From the NCBI GenBank assembly GCA_022747635.1, contig JAKTNV010000076.1, forward strand, positions 1,367,245 to 1,431,244: 64,000 nt of DNA, given 5' to 3'. Under the pieces are notes generated by a model. The model made no database searches, was not told the origin of the DNA, and was given only the letters and a program-made list of their open reading frames with translations. The DNA is from Hetaerina americana. Taxonomy: Eukaryota > Arthropoda > Insecta > Odonata > Calopterygidae. Shown here one piece after another: positions 25,301-38,500 of this stretch; position 1 is the stretch's first letter; every line of letters starts with the position of its first letter. Both the position numbers and the translations under genes were made by a program.

Positions 25301-27514
25301 GAAAAATGAAATTCAATCTCGGACTGGAGGGTTTGAGGATTCTTAGTTCCGCTTGACGCGACGGTTTTCTTCCACAGAAACGGATTCGCCTCACCGCGCA
25401 GACTTGGTGATATTTTTATTGGTCTCGTTCTGTTCCCTTACCTGGGGACTTCGGATTTAATTGGATCACGGTAGCTTAGAACACCTAGGACAACCTAAAC
25501 TCACTCGGCTGCTCTGTAAAAAAATTATTATTCCAGTACGCGGTTACGCGGCCCCTTGGGACGTGACTGAACCGTGGACCATTCCGCGTCTTTCATTAAG
25601 GCGATGCTAATTCCTGAGGAATTTTTAGTCCATCCTTCTCTCTCCCGTGCTATCTTGCAAAATATATTCTCCTTTTTTCAACAATACAGGGTCACGCACT
25701 CCGTGAAAAACTAACTAAATTTATCTGAAGATTGCCGGGGGGCGTAGCTCAAAAGATAATTCTAACGAGATAGAAGGGGAATTATAATTTTTCCGAACTT
25801 ATCGTTAAATTGTACAATATTTCAGGATGTATTTTTAAAGCCTACAGAAATTGGCCTTGTGCAATAAGTATGACGATCACAGTCCTAAAATAAAGCTTTC
25901 CATTCACTTAACTTGTGAAAATAAATTAATATCAGTTGGCCTGATGATTAACAATTTGTTTTTCTTTTTCACGTCCATCCCTCATTTTAGCTAGCTGTAA
26001 TGGAAAATATTTTTTGGATAAGCATGAAAAATAGATTACAGGTATTAATATTTTCTATCATTGCCAAAGCTATAACAGTGTTTACCGAATCAGGCAATCG
26101 AAATCTAAAACCCTCCCCGAGGTAGTACAAAGGAATGACATTAGCAGTCTGGTAACCTGGTTCCGTCTCTCTAAGCTACAAGTCAATTAGAAAGTACGCT
26201 GAAAACAATTGAAAATTAAACATGATTCACTCTTAACTACGCTTTATCTAAAAAGGTAGACTTACCAAGCGCTGTAACATGCTTATTTCTATCAGATGTC
26301 CCACGAGTAAACTACAAGGACTTGTATATTGGAATTCGGTTTTGAAAAACATGAAAATTTATTGCAAAACTTTTAGACTTAGCGAATTTAATATGAAATT
26401 TTGCTTCAGAATTTCGCTCTTAGAACCTCGGGGCCTTTTGATAGAATGGAAATATGTGAATATACAGTAAAAATACAATAACAATTGACGTCATTGCACT
26501 TAACAACCATCGATCGAAAAGTTTCATGACAAGATGCCCAGGTCAGTCCCGATAAATTGAGAGCAGAAACTACCAGATCCAGAGTGTCAAAAGCAGGAAC
26601 CGCACGGAAGGGTGAGCGCGTTCAAATATTTGCACAGCAGTCGAAGGCGTTGAAGTACGCACGACCTTTCGTCTCAACTTTCGTCGTACCATGAATGGCG
26701 AAGGAAATCCAGGGTCATAATTAACTCAATTCAAAACATCTCCGAACTAATGTTTTAGAAAACATGCCACTTTAAAGGGAGAATTTAAAAAATATAGAAA
26801 CATTTTTTGCGAGCTAATTATAATTCTAGGAGGATATGAATATTTATTAAACGTGTCGATCAGTTGATGTCGTGGAAACAGGATAACTGAGAATAGAATA
26901 ATTGACATGAGCATTCAGAACGGATAAAATGAAAAAGAGAAACTATACGAAGTGATAAAAACCAAATTCTACAACTGAATCGATTAGTCTACGCATTAAT
27001 TCCTAACAATCCCCGTAAAAAATGTCACTAAGCTCTTTGTCAAATGACATGCCCATTAAAAATAATGAGAAACCGAGAGTTGCTCTTATGAAGAGATTAA
27101 AAGGTAATGCATTCTTCTCCACTTAAAAAATTCAATAAGTATAATTAAAAGTAACAAATGTAACTTAACGTTCAACAGTTAAAAAACCTCGTTTTTTTTA
27201 AATACAGTAGTTCGAAAGGAACAGCGAAAAAATATTCTTTTCTTTGTTCTAGATGTCGTGAGGTAAATAATTAATCAATAATATCTAACACATATCTGCA
27301 TTTTTCCCGGGGAAAAAAGTAAAATATTCACTCCAATGAAAATATGACATTTTCAAAATCGATCCATTTCGCTAGAAATGTCTCTCCCACTGAAGAGGTA
27401 AACATTTCCAGATATTAATTAAGTTCCCCCTGCACAGGTAGGGAACGTCAATTAACAATATGTATGCGGCTATTCATAGTTACAAGGTTTTTATAAAAAG
27501 TATCGGCAACAATG
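22341..27514. other. non-coding, short tandem repeat and GC patch
   Basis: No recognisable gene. The first few hundred bases may belong to the adjacent LINE relic. A G-rich patch at about 23760-24000 gives overlapping open frames on both strands without motifs. Confidence 0.45.
23494..23538. repeat. 15-bp tandem repeat, three copies
   Basis: The unit TTAATTAATTAAAAA occurs at 23494-23508 and 23509-23523, with a last copy at 23524-23538 that differs at its end. Each unit contains the palindrome TTAATTAATTAA. Confidence 0.9.
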
Positions 27515-27975
27515 TTTTCCTGACGTGTGCGTGAAGTGCTGGATTCAGACCGTCTGTTAAGTGTACGCATGATCACAGATCGTATTGGAATTGATAATAC
27601 GACAGTACACACCATTATCACTGAATATTTGGCGATGCGGAATATAAATGCTAAACTCGTCCCGAAGGTCTTGAAGGACAATCAAAAGCAGAGTCGAGTG
27701 TCGCGTTTGCTAAGACCTTCTGCAACGCCATCGCGACGTTTCCCTAACCCCCATACAGTCCCGACGGCCGAGCACCTACAGACTATTTCCTACACCCAGA
27801 AGTGAAATCCTCCCTCAAAGGACACCACCATGAGACCCTAAATGCCGTCCAAGAAACTTGCACGCGTACCCTTAAGGACATTCCGGAATCCGCCTACCAG
27901 GGAGCCTTCGAGTCATGGAAAAGTCGCTGGCAAAAGTGTGTCGACGCTCAAGGGATGTAATTTGAAGAATTTTAA
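27515..27975 (+). pseudogene. mariner relic with internal catalytic deletion
   Basis: The first part (about 27527-27705) encodes a mariner linker region reading REVLDSDRLLSVRM and AKLVPKVLKDNQ, corresponding to about residues 78-135 of the intact copy at 10945-11994. After about 27705 the frame changes and homology resumes with FAKTF...PPYSPD...APTDYFL, corresponding to residue 264 onward, and continues to an FEEF end at 27975. The missing middle would have held the first two catalytic aspartates; the third (APTD) remains. There is also an in-frame stop before PPYSPD and another near the C-terminus. The N-terminal 75 or so residues and the terminal repeats were not found. Sequence differs clearly from the intact element, so it is a different, older subfamily. 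Confidence 0.8.
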
Positions 27976-29019
27976 GGCACTGTAGCAATATCTGAAATAC
28001 TATATATCTATTTTTCTGAACCTTTTTCCGATTCTTTTTATACAAACCATGTCTTTCAGATCATTAATGTGACTGTGTTAAAAATATTTCCGCACGCATG
28101 AGACTTCAAGCACGTGAATAAAACACTGTTCCAGGAAAAAATAACATTATTGACCACAACAGAAGTATTTCGAAAAGGTTTACGGGATGACCAAAGGATA
28201 GATGTGGCAATAGCAAACGTTAAAGCCTACGGTGACCCTTTCATAAATCACTTACTTATTTTGCCTTAGTAAAAAATCTTGTGGCACCTAAATCTAAGAA
28301 AAAAATCCTCACGTGCTACATATTAACAGACCAAAATCCACCACCTTTCACCTGCATTACCGAGCATTAAACGTAAGATACAAGAGCGTCTTTTATGGAA
28401 CATTTCGCAAGATGCATATCGATTGAAATAGCGTCTATCTTTTTTTAGTTTCTCTGGTAGACATCGATCTCCTCGAACCTCGACCCAAAATCCATTGCAT
28501 GAGACATTTTAGAGCAAGACCACCTATTTACACTGAACGTGTTTATGGATCAGTTACGCAATCTAAGCCAAGAGCTCGGATTCAATAAATTTTCGAGCCG
28601 TCCGTTTCGAACGAAATATACTGATTTTTTCTTTACCCGCTCCCCCTTACGATCGGTTCCGTAAAAATGAGAGAGCAACGGACCCCAGTTCACTTCATAT
28701 CAATCGATCGAAATGTTATGGAACTGGGGATGATAACGGTTTGGATCACGGGAGCATTGCCTTTCCATTGCTATTCACTCTTCTAAAAAAAAAACGTTCA
28801 TTCGTGAATGATATGGCAGACAGTGAACTTTCTCACTGACGTTGCCGGGGGGAGGGGGGATGCTAAAAATGCCCTCACGCTCATATTGAATGTCAAGAAG
28901 CACCCGGGTCGAGGAGAAAACATAAGTTGGGTGAAGGGAAGGGTAATAGCTTTCGCAGCCCTGTAGAAAGCACGACCGTTTAACATTGAATCCTGGTGTC
29001 CTGTGAGGCGCGGTTGGAC
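27976..29019. other. non-coding, leading into GC-rich block
   Basis: Nothing recognised up to about 28830. From there the plus strand becomes G-rich and merges into the CpG-dense block that follows. Confidence 0.4.
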
Positions 29020-29570
29020 GAGGTGATGGGGGAGTAACTAAGTAAGAAAGGGGAGCGGAGGAGGGAGGAACAAGGGTAGGGAAGGACGGGATCGCGACGG
29101 CATTCAGAGGAGGCGAGAGGAAAGAACCGCGGGCGGGGTGCGTCGCTTGGTCGCGGCGAGGGGGAATCTGAGGCATCGATTTTCCGACGGGGAAACCTCG
29201 GAGCTGTGCCCTCTCCGAACCTCCACCCCCTCTCCCCCCCCTCCGGTATCAACGGCATCATCGACACACACATCCTCCCTCCCCCTCGCTCCTGCGCCCA
29301 CGCGATGGGGAAGAACGTAGGGGCGCGAATTTCGAGAATAACGACGTCGCCGCGCGTCGCCACTTCGACCTCGATATGTTGGCCGGGACGCGGACGCGCC
29401 AATCAAAAATCCCTTAATTAAAGACCACAAACGCGCCCACGTAAATCGAGAGAAGTCGGGTCGAAATCGCAACACGATCCGCCCGAAATCGCGCGCTTTT
29501 TGCCGAGGTCGCCGATCTCTGAGAGGGCAGAGCTTGGAGTGACAGTCACGGACGTGGATTGGCGACGGTT
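29020..29570. promoter_or_regulatory. CpG-dense block, candidate promoter
   Basis: CpG dinucleotides are exceptionally frequent: about 38 in 29281-29520 by eye, against roughly 30 per 900 bp in ordinary flanking DNA. A CCAAT-type motif (CGCGCCAATCA at 29394-29404) is present. Open frames overlap in several frames on both strands and none has a known motif, so no first exon can be assigned. An unmethylated promoter of a gene whose exons are outside the window or too short to recognise is one explanation. Confidence 0.4.
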
Positions 29571-32500
29571 CGACAGCATCGTTCTTATGAGAAAAACTCT
29601 TTAGATAAAAAAAAGGGAAAACAATTCAAAGGGATACATGCTCAAATTTAATTAACCTGATCAAATTTATTAAATTAATAACCTTTTGGATTAGTGATTA
29701 ATGGGATAAGGGTTTCCAATGATGAATCCTTGAACAATAATCCTTAATTTTATTCCTTTAGCATTCTCACGCATCAATCAAAGGTAATCTACAATGCGGA
29801 TGGACTAAATGAGCCCATTACGAGCGGCAAGTTCAAAAGTCGCTATATTTAGTGAGAAAAATAAAGAAATTTTCATAAGCCAAAGAGGATAATTATCATC
29901 AGAAAACATATCTACCAGTATGACAATCCAGCTGGATAGAGGCAACAGTAAGTATGCTAGAAAATATTAATAAAAATGTAACAACGAAAGATATTCATCA
30001 ATTACTTCGGTTACAATGCCATAACGAGACTTCGATATGACGTAAGTCTATTTGGTTGGGAATAGACATATATGTTTTCGTCATTAGGACGATAGTAAAT
30101 ATACACTCTCCTAACCAAGACAAAATGTTTACAACTCTCGATTTGTATTTGGGGCTAGAATGAAGTTGGTCTGAAAGCTATTGACCCTATCAGAAACAAA
30201 AAGAGTCAAGAATCATAAAAAAAGAAAGAATTAAATGGTGGGTTTGCATTAAAATGTTGGACCGAATGTAATCCCAGGGGCGTGTTGGCCAAAGTAAATA
30301 ACTAATAAGCACACGAGAACATCGTATCAAAAATAAAATATCACAGCTTAGCAAAGACTGTTTCATTCCACTTCTCTTATACTCACGAATCGGCCCCGGA
30401 GGAAAGTAGTATTGATTAAACAGTCTATTTCTCTCAATTTATCACAGCAGTCTAATCTGATAACATATGGAGGATTTTTTTGGATTATCCCTTCGATTTT
30501 TGAAGTGAGTTCCAAAAAAAACCGTTTCTCTGCCACGGGTTGTGTCTACGCGGCTCGAGATGTTTTAATCCAATACATACTCTAATAATCGTGAAAATTT
30601 CCCTTTTACATTACGCCGGAAAAAAGATGTACCCACCTCTCACAACACAAAGTTCATGCGCCGGGACTCGGGCTGCGCACGTAAATTTCACGCAAGGGGG
30701 TGAGAAGAAAGTAAGCACAAGCTGGGAAATTTAAACATGGAGCACTTATTTACTGGTGTACCACGTGGTGGGCATGTCAAACATTTATCAAAGTACGTGG
30801 GAATGTTTCAAGCTTCTTGGTTACTCTCCCCTGGAGGCAAATCCCAGAAAAAGGACCTCAGCGACTCCACTCACGAGCGGACTAGGGAAGACAGAATGGA
30901 TGTCGTGTAGGTCGCATATCATTCAGGAAACCTTCAGGATATGAGGCTGAGGAGTCGTAAAAACGACTAATAAGAAGAAAGGTCATGATCCCATATAGCG
31001 GTAGGGTCATGAAGGCTATGACCCTTCCCATCCCGAAAAGTCCTATGATTACACTATAAAGTTACCATATTGCACTGAACGCAAGTTCTAGCGAGGCCGG
31101 AGTTGGTTCTGTGATGCTACTCTTATGCGTACGTCACTGACCTAATGGGCGCCTAGGAGTTAAAAGTATTCGGATACTGAGCGGATGATGCCGATTTGAA
31201 ATCCATGCCACAAACAACTACTGGCAAAACCTGAACTTCGTGATTGTCTGGACCAAAGAACTTATGGTGAAGTCATTTTTTTACCATTGGAGTTTAAAAT
31301 TCAAGCAAATATAAAACTCTTTCACGTTTTAACGATTGAAATAGAGTTGAGTGTGAAATAGGAAATATGCTAGTAACATTTTCTACGCAAGCAATAATAC
31401 CACAATGCGAGAAAGGTACTACAGATAATTTGGCTTCTCTAAGCTACGATAAAAGAACCGAGTTTCTTAAAAGAATTAGCCTACGGCTAGGAGATCGGGT
31501 TCACTTCCATAGACGAATTGATGAAAAAAAACAAAGCTAATGCGGCATACGACAACGGGTATGTTTCTAAGTAAGGGCGTATAATTTGGAGAGTATGATC
31601 ATCAGTACATTGTCATGCAGCTGTAGGTATTCACAGAAGATATAAATTTAAACTTAGCTCAAAGAAAAACAGAAAAATTATTACGAAAAAAGTAAAATAA
31701 TTTATTAATCAGATTCTGGATAACGCAACTAGGAATTATAAATGGGAGAAGGAAGTCCCTTCCTATGAATTACTCGTCACGAATAATTAAGGAACTAAGT
31801 TTAAAATAACTTTAGGCTAAATTAAATTTTATCCAGAAAAATACTTTCTGCGAAAGTGTGCATTGAAATACCGATTACAGCACTAAGCTAATGGTCCTAT
31901 TTTCTTATGGTTTACCGCCTTAGAATCGGCATCCTCCTCACTAGACCTCTGATGTGAGCAGACTTGTTATCTGGCAATGGCCAAAAAATCACTAATCAGA
32001 TAAATCTGCAAGCCTCGTCTTAAAAATTTCTACAACTCTTGCGTGTTCATTTTTATTTACTTTGAGTCAAGTATATAAGTAACTGAGTATACAGAGTAAA
32101 ATATTTTTTACTCGCACTTATATGTAGCACACAAAATTGTCTTTAATAAATTTGTACAAGTATCGTATGTGTTATAGCTTACCTGGTCGCCTCCTTAACA
32201 ATTTACAACACCTCCTGGAATTTCTAATTCCTTAAAATGTTCATCTTCAGGCCACAAAACTTTTGAACAAGCCTTCTTCTTACACTCTGTTAACCTGATC
32301 TTCTCAACCAATCAACATCTACTCAGACATCAAGGTACTTGAAGCGTGCTCCAAACGTGAATTCGCAAGGCTAATCAAATTTAAGTATAATAATAAGTTG
32401 CCGGTTGCTAGACGAGGCGACCGACACCTGAGGTTACCTGCGCTCATCCGTTAAGGTGTATGTTGGCGAGGGCACGGAATAATTGGTGGAAGGATCAAGT

Positions 32501-35500
32501 GATGACATTTGCCTGGTCTCGACGCGAGGCGCCAAGGGGTGATCTAGTTTGATTCCCTGTCCGATGACCCTAAGTACTCACTGTGCACCCAAATAGTGAT
32601 CGCAACAGAAAAACACCGCTATCGCTTCGATTTGAACCCGGGTCCTCGGCGTGGGAAGTCGACACACGTTGGCCACCGCAAAAAACCGAACTGTACATGC
32701 AGAAGAAAACGAGCTGGTAACGTGACCAGCATGGACTCGTAAAGCTATCGCGATTTTGGAAATTTCCCGGATTCAACTTGCGTACACGGTATCGTTACGT
32801 TCAAAACAAGCGCATAACTCCAACCGCTCGGCGCCTCGGATTAGTATCTGGAAGACCTTTTTTTAACGAGCCGACAGTAAAATTGCTCATACAGAGAGTG
32901 CCTCCAGATTACAGTAAATCCATTACAACTATTGCTTCTCTATATTTCACGAGATGATCGTCGGGAATTTTTATGATAATTTGGCGAATTAAAAAAAGAG
33001 GTCTTGTAGATTGACCTGTAGCTTTGAGAAACGGACTAAGAGTGTCGGGAGATGGGAACATTTCCGCGTAGTGTGTGGATGACACGTGCGGCTGAATTTT
33101 TTTACGCGATCGGCTCGTGTTCGAGTGGCGACGTGACACGGGAAGGGCGGCGACTGAAACGCGGTGGCTGAAGTGGTACGTACGCCACCGCGTCAACTTT
33201 CAAGCGAGCCATTTGATTAAAAAAAAGATTGAGTAAGACGCCAAGAATTCTGCAGTTCTATTAGGCTAGGAAGAGCCTTAGTGACGGCACCGCGACATTA
33301 TTCGATTTATTCACTGGACATAACTTTTTCACGGATTGGTGACGAATGCACTTTTGAGTTGTCATGGAAATGGACCGGACTCGGGGTAATACGATTAGGT
33401 CATAAAAAATCTTTCGGATGATCGCAAAATGTGCTTTGATAACTTTATTAATGACACCAAGATCACACATAAAATCGGATATTACATTTACTACACTAAT
33501 TAAATCTCTTGCATGCATTAGATTCCAGTATATTATCTATCATATTAGATAAAAATTTAAGGAAAGATTTGGCCATTCATAATTTCTGCCTATAAATGAG
33601 TTACGACAGTAGGCTAGGACAAGCGGGTGTAAGAATGGTTATTCGGAAATTGACCACTCCCATCTATCATACGACGGCATAACGTGGCATTCGATGAAAT
33701 GTGAACTAAGAGAATCGGGAAATTATTGGAAAAAATTGTATTCTCCCAGAACCCTACGACGTCAGGAACCAAAATGTTACTTGAAAGTCCAGCGGTGCCC
33801 ATTTTCAATATTGGGTGGGCGATTAACACATTAATTCTTGCGAATATCTGATCTGAATGTCATCTTCATCATTCGAGAATTATGATCTACCGCAGTTCCG
33901 AGAATTCTCACATAGGAAAAATAAGGTCAATAGCGACGAAGCTTGAAAATTTAATCTCCCCTTGACAATGACTGCCTTAATTATTCATTTGGTTTTCTTA
34001 TCCAGAGGAAACCCGTCAACGTGCCGGAAGTCGAGATTAAGCGAAAGACCAGGCAAAATGCAATTTGATTTGAGAATTGAGCTCCCTCTCCCAGAATATT
34101 ACCTTGAACTTGTATTAGAGAGTAAGCTGCGTTAATTAAATGAATAAACATCTGATCAGTAGTAAACTGCTATTTTAAGATCTAATAGATTCGCCAACAA
34201 CAACCAATGGTTAATGATCCATCATTAACCAGAATTTCACAAACGAAAATTAAGAAAAAAATCTGGAATCATATTTTCAATTCAGAAGATTAATCAAATC
34301 GAAAATACAGGTATATGGTTGATTCTCATTACTATCTACAGAAAATACTTCATTAATCTTCAGGAAAGATCACAAGTTAAATTTATGGGGTTCAAACAAA
34401 ATTCGGTGGAACCGGTTCAAAGAGTTAATAGTGACAGCGACGGCTCTAGTGTAATGTCTTATAATCCAGGAGACTACGATCGCTTCCATTTTAAGAAAAA
34501 GGGACAAATTTCATTCGCAATCATGAACATCTCGTCTGTTATGCAGAACTTTATATTCCCTAATTTTAAAATAATTAGAACATACAGGTATAAGAAGCGA
34601 TTTTATGAATAAATTAAAGTTTTTTTCAGAATTGGAAGCGTTGAAATAATTTGTTAAAAATACAGAGAAGAATTCGATTTATGAGAAGGATTATGTTATT
34701 AAGACTAATTGGACAAGAACCGACGACTAGGTGACCACAGTCTGAGGAGTGACCTATTTAATGAAAGTACAACATATTCGTAGACTTTATGGATATTAAC
34801 GAAAACAGAGGTGAAGAAAGAAGTCCACTAAAATACGAAAAAAATACAAAACCAATGGAGTCGATTCGGAGTGAAATAGAGGGTTAAGATTTTTTAAAAC
34901 CTAATATTTATTCAATGTTGATGATGATTACAATGTATTGTGAAAGGAGAGAGGACGACGGAACGACCAATGACGAGAAGTGAGGGAGTGAGGAAATGAA
35001 ATCCCGTGATGATACGCAAACGAGTGAAAGGACGTAGAAACAGAGTCCATAGAGCGGATTGATTGGGGGTTGGATCACGAAATGCCTTTACTCAGAGGAC
35101 AGGCCTGTGACAACTCGTCTCGGCTCGGGCAGTTCGCGCTTCCGCTGCGACATATAGTAAACCGTTACACACAAAACGGAGGAAAACTCGATATGCACGA
35201 AGGAGTGGCGGGTGGAAGGGAGGGCACGGAGATCGATGGGAAGTAGATTGTTCGTCAAAGCTCACATATTATACCATGGGAGATAACTTTCCCAGTCTGG
35301 TCCCCGCGCCTCCTCTCTTTAAGTGACGCAAACAAATGTTACTACAACACGCGACCTCTTACCCTTAGACTGTTAGAGAAACACAAAGGGCGGATAAAAA
35401 GCGGAAACAATGGGTGAAAGAACTGGAGGGTAAAGTGGAGACTTCCAGCTCCCGCTCTTGCACGCGACACAGTTATTCTCATGTTTCGGAAATTAAAAAA

Positions 35501-38500
35501 AAAACCGCCAAATACATGGATTGAGGATGAGTTCAAAAGAAAGTTGCCACATTTAAGTTAATCCGAATTTGAAGGAAGGAATCTCAGGAGGCGAATGTTA
35601 AAACGCCACGCTAAAAGCTCCGAGCTTAAGTTATGGGCTAATGCAGAATTCAAAAGGGATTGGCAGACCTAAGCAAACTCGAATGAAACAGCGTTCCTGT
35701 TTACATACTCAAAACTAGTGATAATAAACCTTGGTTCTGTGCACAGAAAATTATTAAAATCTCAGGCGATATTATTCTGTTAGATAAAAAAGGCGAATAT
35801 TAATTTAAAACAATTTATTATAAAGGCAATCACATTTAATTTATAGAGTCAACTCAAATTATGTCATCTCAGACCAGTTTATAGATCAAACACACTGAAA
35901 TAAAACGAGCGATACGATAAAACATTTTTCCACGATTTCAGGTACTTTTTATACTTACAATTCTTTAAGGTTTTACGAGGTCACTTCAATGTACCTGGAG
36001 ATTGACATAAATAATGGGTGGTAACCTCTCAACACCATATATCGCAAATATTGGTTGGGGATCTCATGCTTGGATGTAAAAATCGACACTATGCAAACAG
36101 AAAATGTTTCGGGTGACGGTATTTAAAAGAGAGACAAATAATATCCGAAACGAGATGACGCTCTTCAAAATAAGATATTCATGGGAGAGTAGGCTACTGC
36201 AATGTCCTTTCCCCGATTTTCGATACACACTGCCCATCAGATAACGCTTTTGGACGCAAAGAAATTGAAATTCGGGGCCCGCCTGATTCTGTGTGTGCCC
36301 GCATCACTATGCAAGGCAAAGGCAACATCCGAACAGCTAAGAGGTCTGTTGATTCTCCATTATCCAAGCAAAATCCGTCGCTGCAGAGTGATTCAAATGA
36401 GACTCACATGTAAGATTCAAACAAAAGTGGAATGGTAAACTACGAAAAAAGACTAGTCCAAACAGTGACTAGGTCTGAGGAGGATAACAGTTCAGAGAAA
36501 GGAAATGGACAATTTGAAGGAGGTAGGGCTATGTGAGATTTTGCAACACGAATGAAAATTGATGTGTCCCGAAACTGTATGACATTTCAAACTCAAGGGG
36601 AGGCTGAGCAGTATAATATATCCCCTAGCTATAGCGGATGAGGTGCACGACAGACTCGCCTCAAGGATATTCAAGAGATATCAATCGCAAGGCCCTCCTT
36701 AAACACGAATGAGGTGCGCTGAAGCTATTAGACATGTTTCAAATTCATAAATAATTCCTTCGGGCTTAGCTCTGTAGAATAGCGTGATATCCATTGTTGG
36801 TATTTTTCACTCATTGGTTAAAATTAATTGGTTTAAATATAAATCTCTTACGGGTACAGCAACAAAGAAAACTCAAAAACAAACCTTGTATATTCCAATT
36901 TTTCATCTAGTAAAAATAGGTTCCAAAAACGTTATGCTGTCAGTGCACCCCTTACTTTTATTTATTTTACTTATTTGATAAGAGATTACGCTTGCAGAGG
37001 ACGTTTTCCTGTTTAGCTACACAATAACTATTGATAAAAGTGAAAAACCTTTTATTGCAGTAATATGATTAAAAAGGAGAGATAATGAAACAACTCATTA
37101 AAGAACCTATAGAATACATGAAGGAATAGAGGAAATGCCAACTTGGGAAAGAACTTCCAAAATATATATAGAGGCAATCCCTCATAACAAGCGCCACTCT
37201 CAAATAAATTTAGGAAAAAAACTACCATTTAAAGAGGTTGGTATGGTTGATATAGAAACTAATCACGATAAGCATATTAAATCGAGGATTTATCGAAAAG
37301 TACGTGAGACTGATATGAATTCTTATTCATTCTCTATATCAGTATCGAATAGCTGAACTATGGATAGCGGAAGGTGAGTCAGAGTGGGAATTGATAGTGA
37401 TGAGTGGGGGCACAGATGGCTGCTGTCCTCTGAGATGAACAATGAATACGTGGGAGAGACCTACACAAATAAAAATCAGATAAATATTAAAAAATAATCA
37501 ACAAAAGAAACATGGGAATGAGGCGTTTATGGCGCAAAAGCAAGCGGTCTTAGGATCAAGACAGGGCGGTTGCAAATGTTTGTATTGTGTTTAATTCAAA
37601 TGTGTAAATGTTGTATTCTTCCCCTCCCACAGACCCTAGTGGTGGCTTGTAGGGTACTAGACAATGTTTCAGTTGAAATTAATTTCATTGTTTTTTTGAT
37701 AAACCTTGAAGAAGACAATTGCAGTGAAACATGGATGAATAAATACTTGGTCGATGAGGCAGAGGATTGCTGATACTGATGTCCTATACGGCAACAGATA
37801 AGGCGTCTAGACTAACTATTTAGATGAGAATATGAATTTCAATCCACAGTTGAAACCTGGGTGCAGATCTTAAGGTGGAGAGCATGAATGCCCGACAACC
37901 CGAGGCTATATTCTTTTATTTGAGAGTAGTTGAGGGCAATACTTGGTGGAATTCCATATTAGTGCACAAGAAAGAAAAAAAGTACTCTGCGTTTCTGCCT
38001 CAGCAACTTGGTCCAGTTCTACAAAAGGTCGCAATATTTCGGATGAAGATGGTTTTGATCATTTGATAACATCAACTCATTTTTCAAGCTTAACTTTCTC
38101 TTAAAAACTCAGATACTCATGATTGCCTCAAGAAATTCACCTTTTTGCTGCAGTTTTGTCACGAATAGTTACTTCCTTGTCAATAAATCGTATGAAAACA
38201 TTGGTTTACAGTTCACTCGTGTCTTAATAATTTTTATTAAAGCGATATAAAAATTATCAGAAAGTTATTTTGTTAGTTGGTATTTACCTCACGCATCAAT
38301 TCCAATTTTAGTAAATATACTAACAAATCCCTTGCTTCTCAATAATAGTTAAACAAATTGCCTTTGATCTTCTATCAATATGGCTAAATGAGCTATTGTA
38401 TACCTTTACTCGAACAACATTAATATTTTTCCCGCGCATTCTCCAATAGAATCCCCAGCCGCCTTATATTTCGAAGGAAAAGCATAAGCGTAAGGAAGTA

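Noticed and set aside
25735..25790. GGGGCGTAGCTCAAAAGATA, A-box-like
   Set aside because: No B box downstream and no cloverleaf.
28780..29475. Minus- and plus-strand open frames of 60-140 aa in the CpG-dense block
   Set aside because: Overlap each other in several frames with no motif; a by-product of high GC content.
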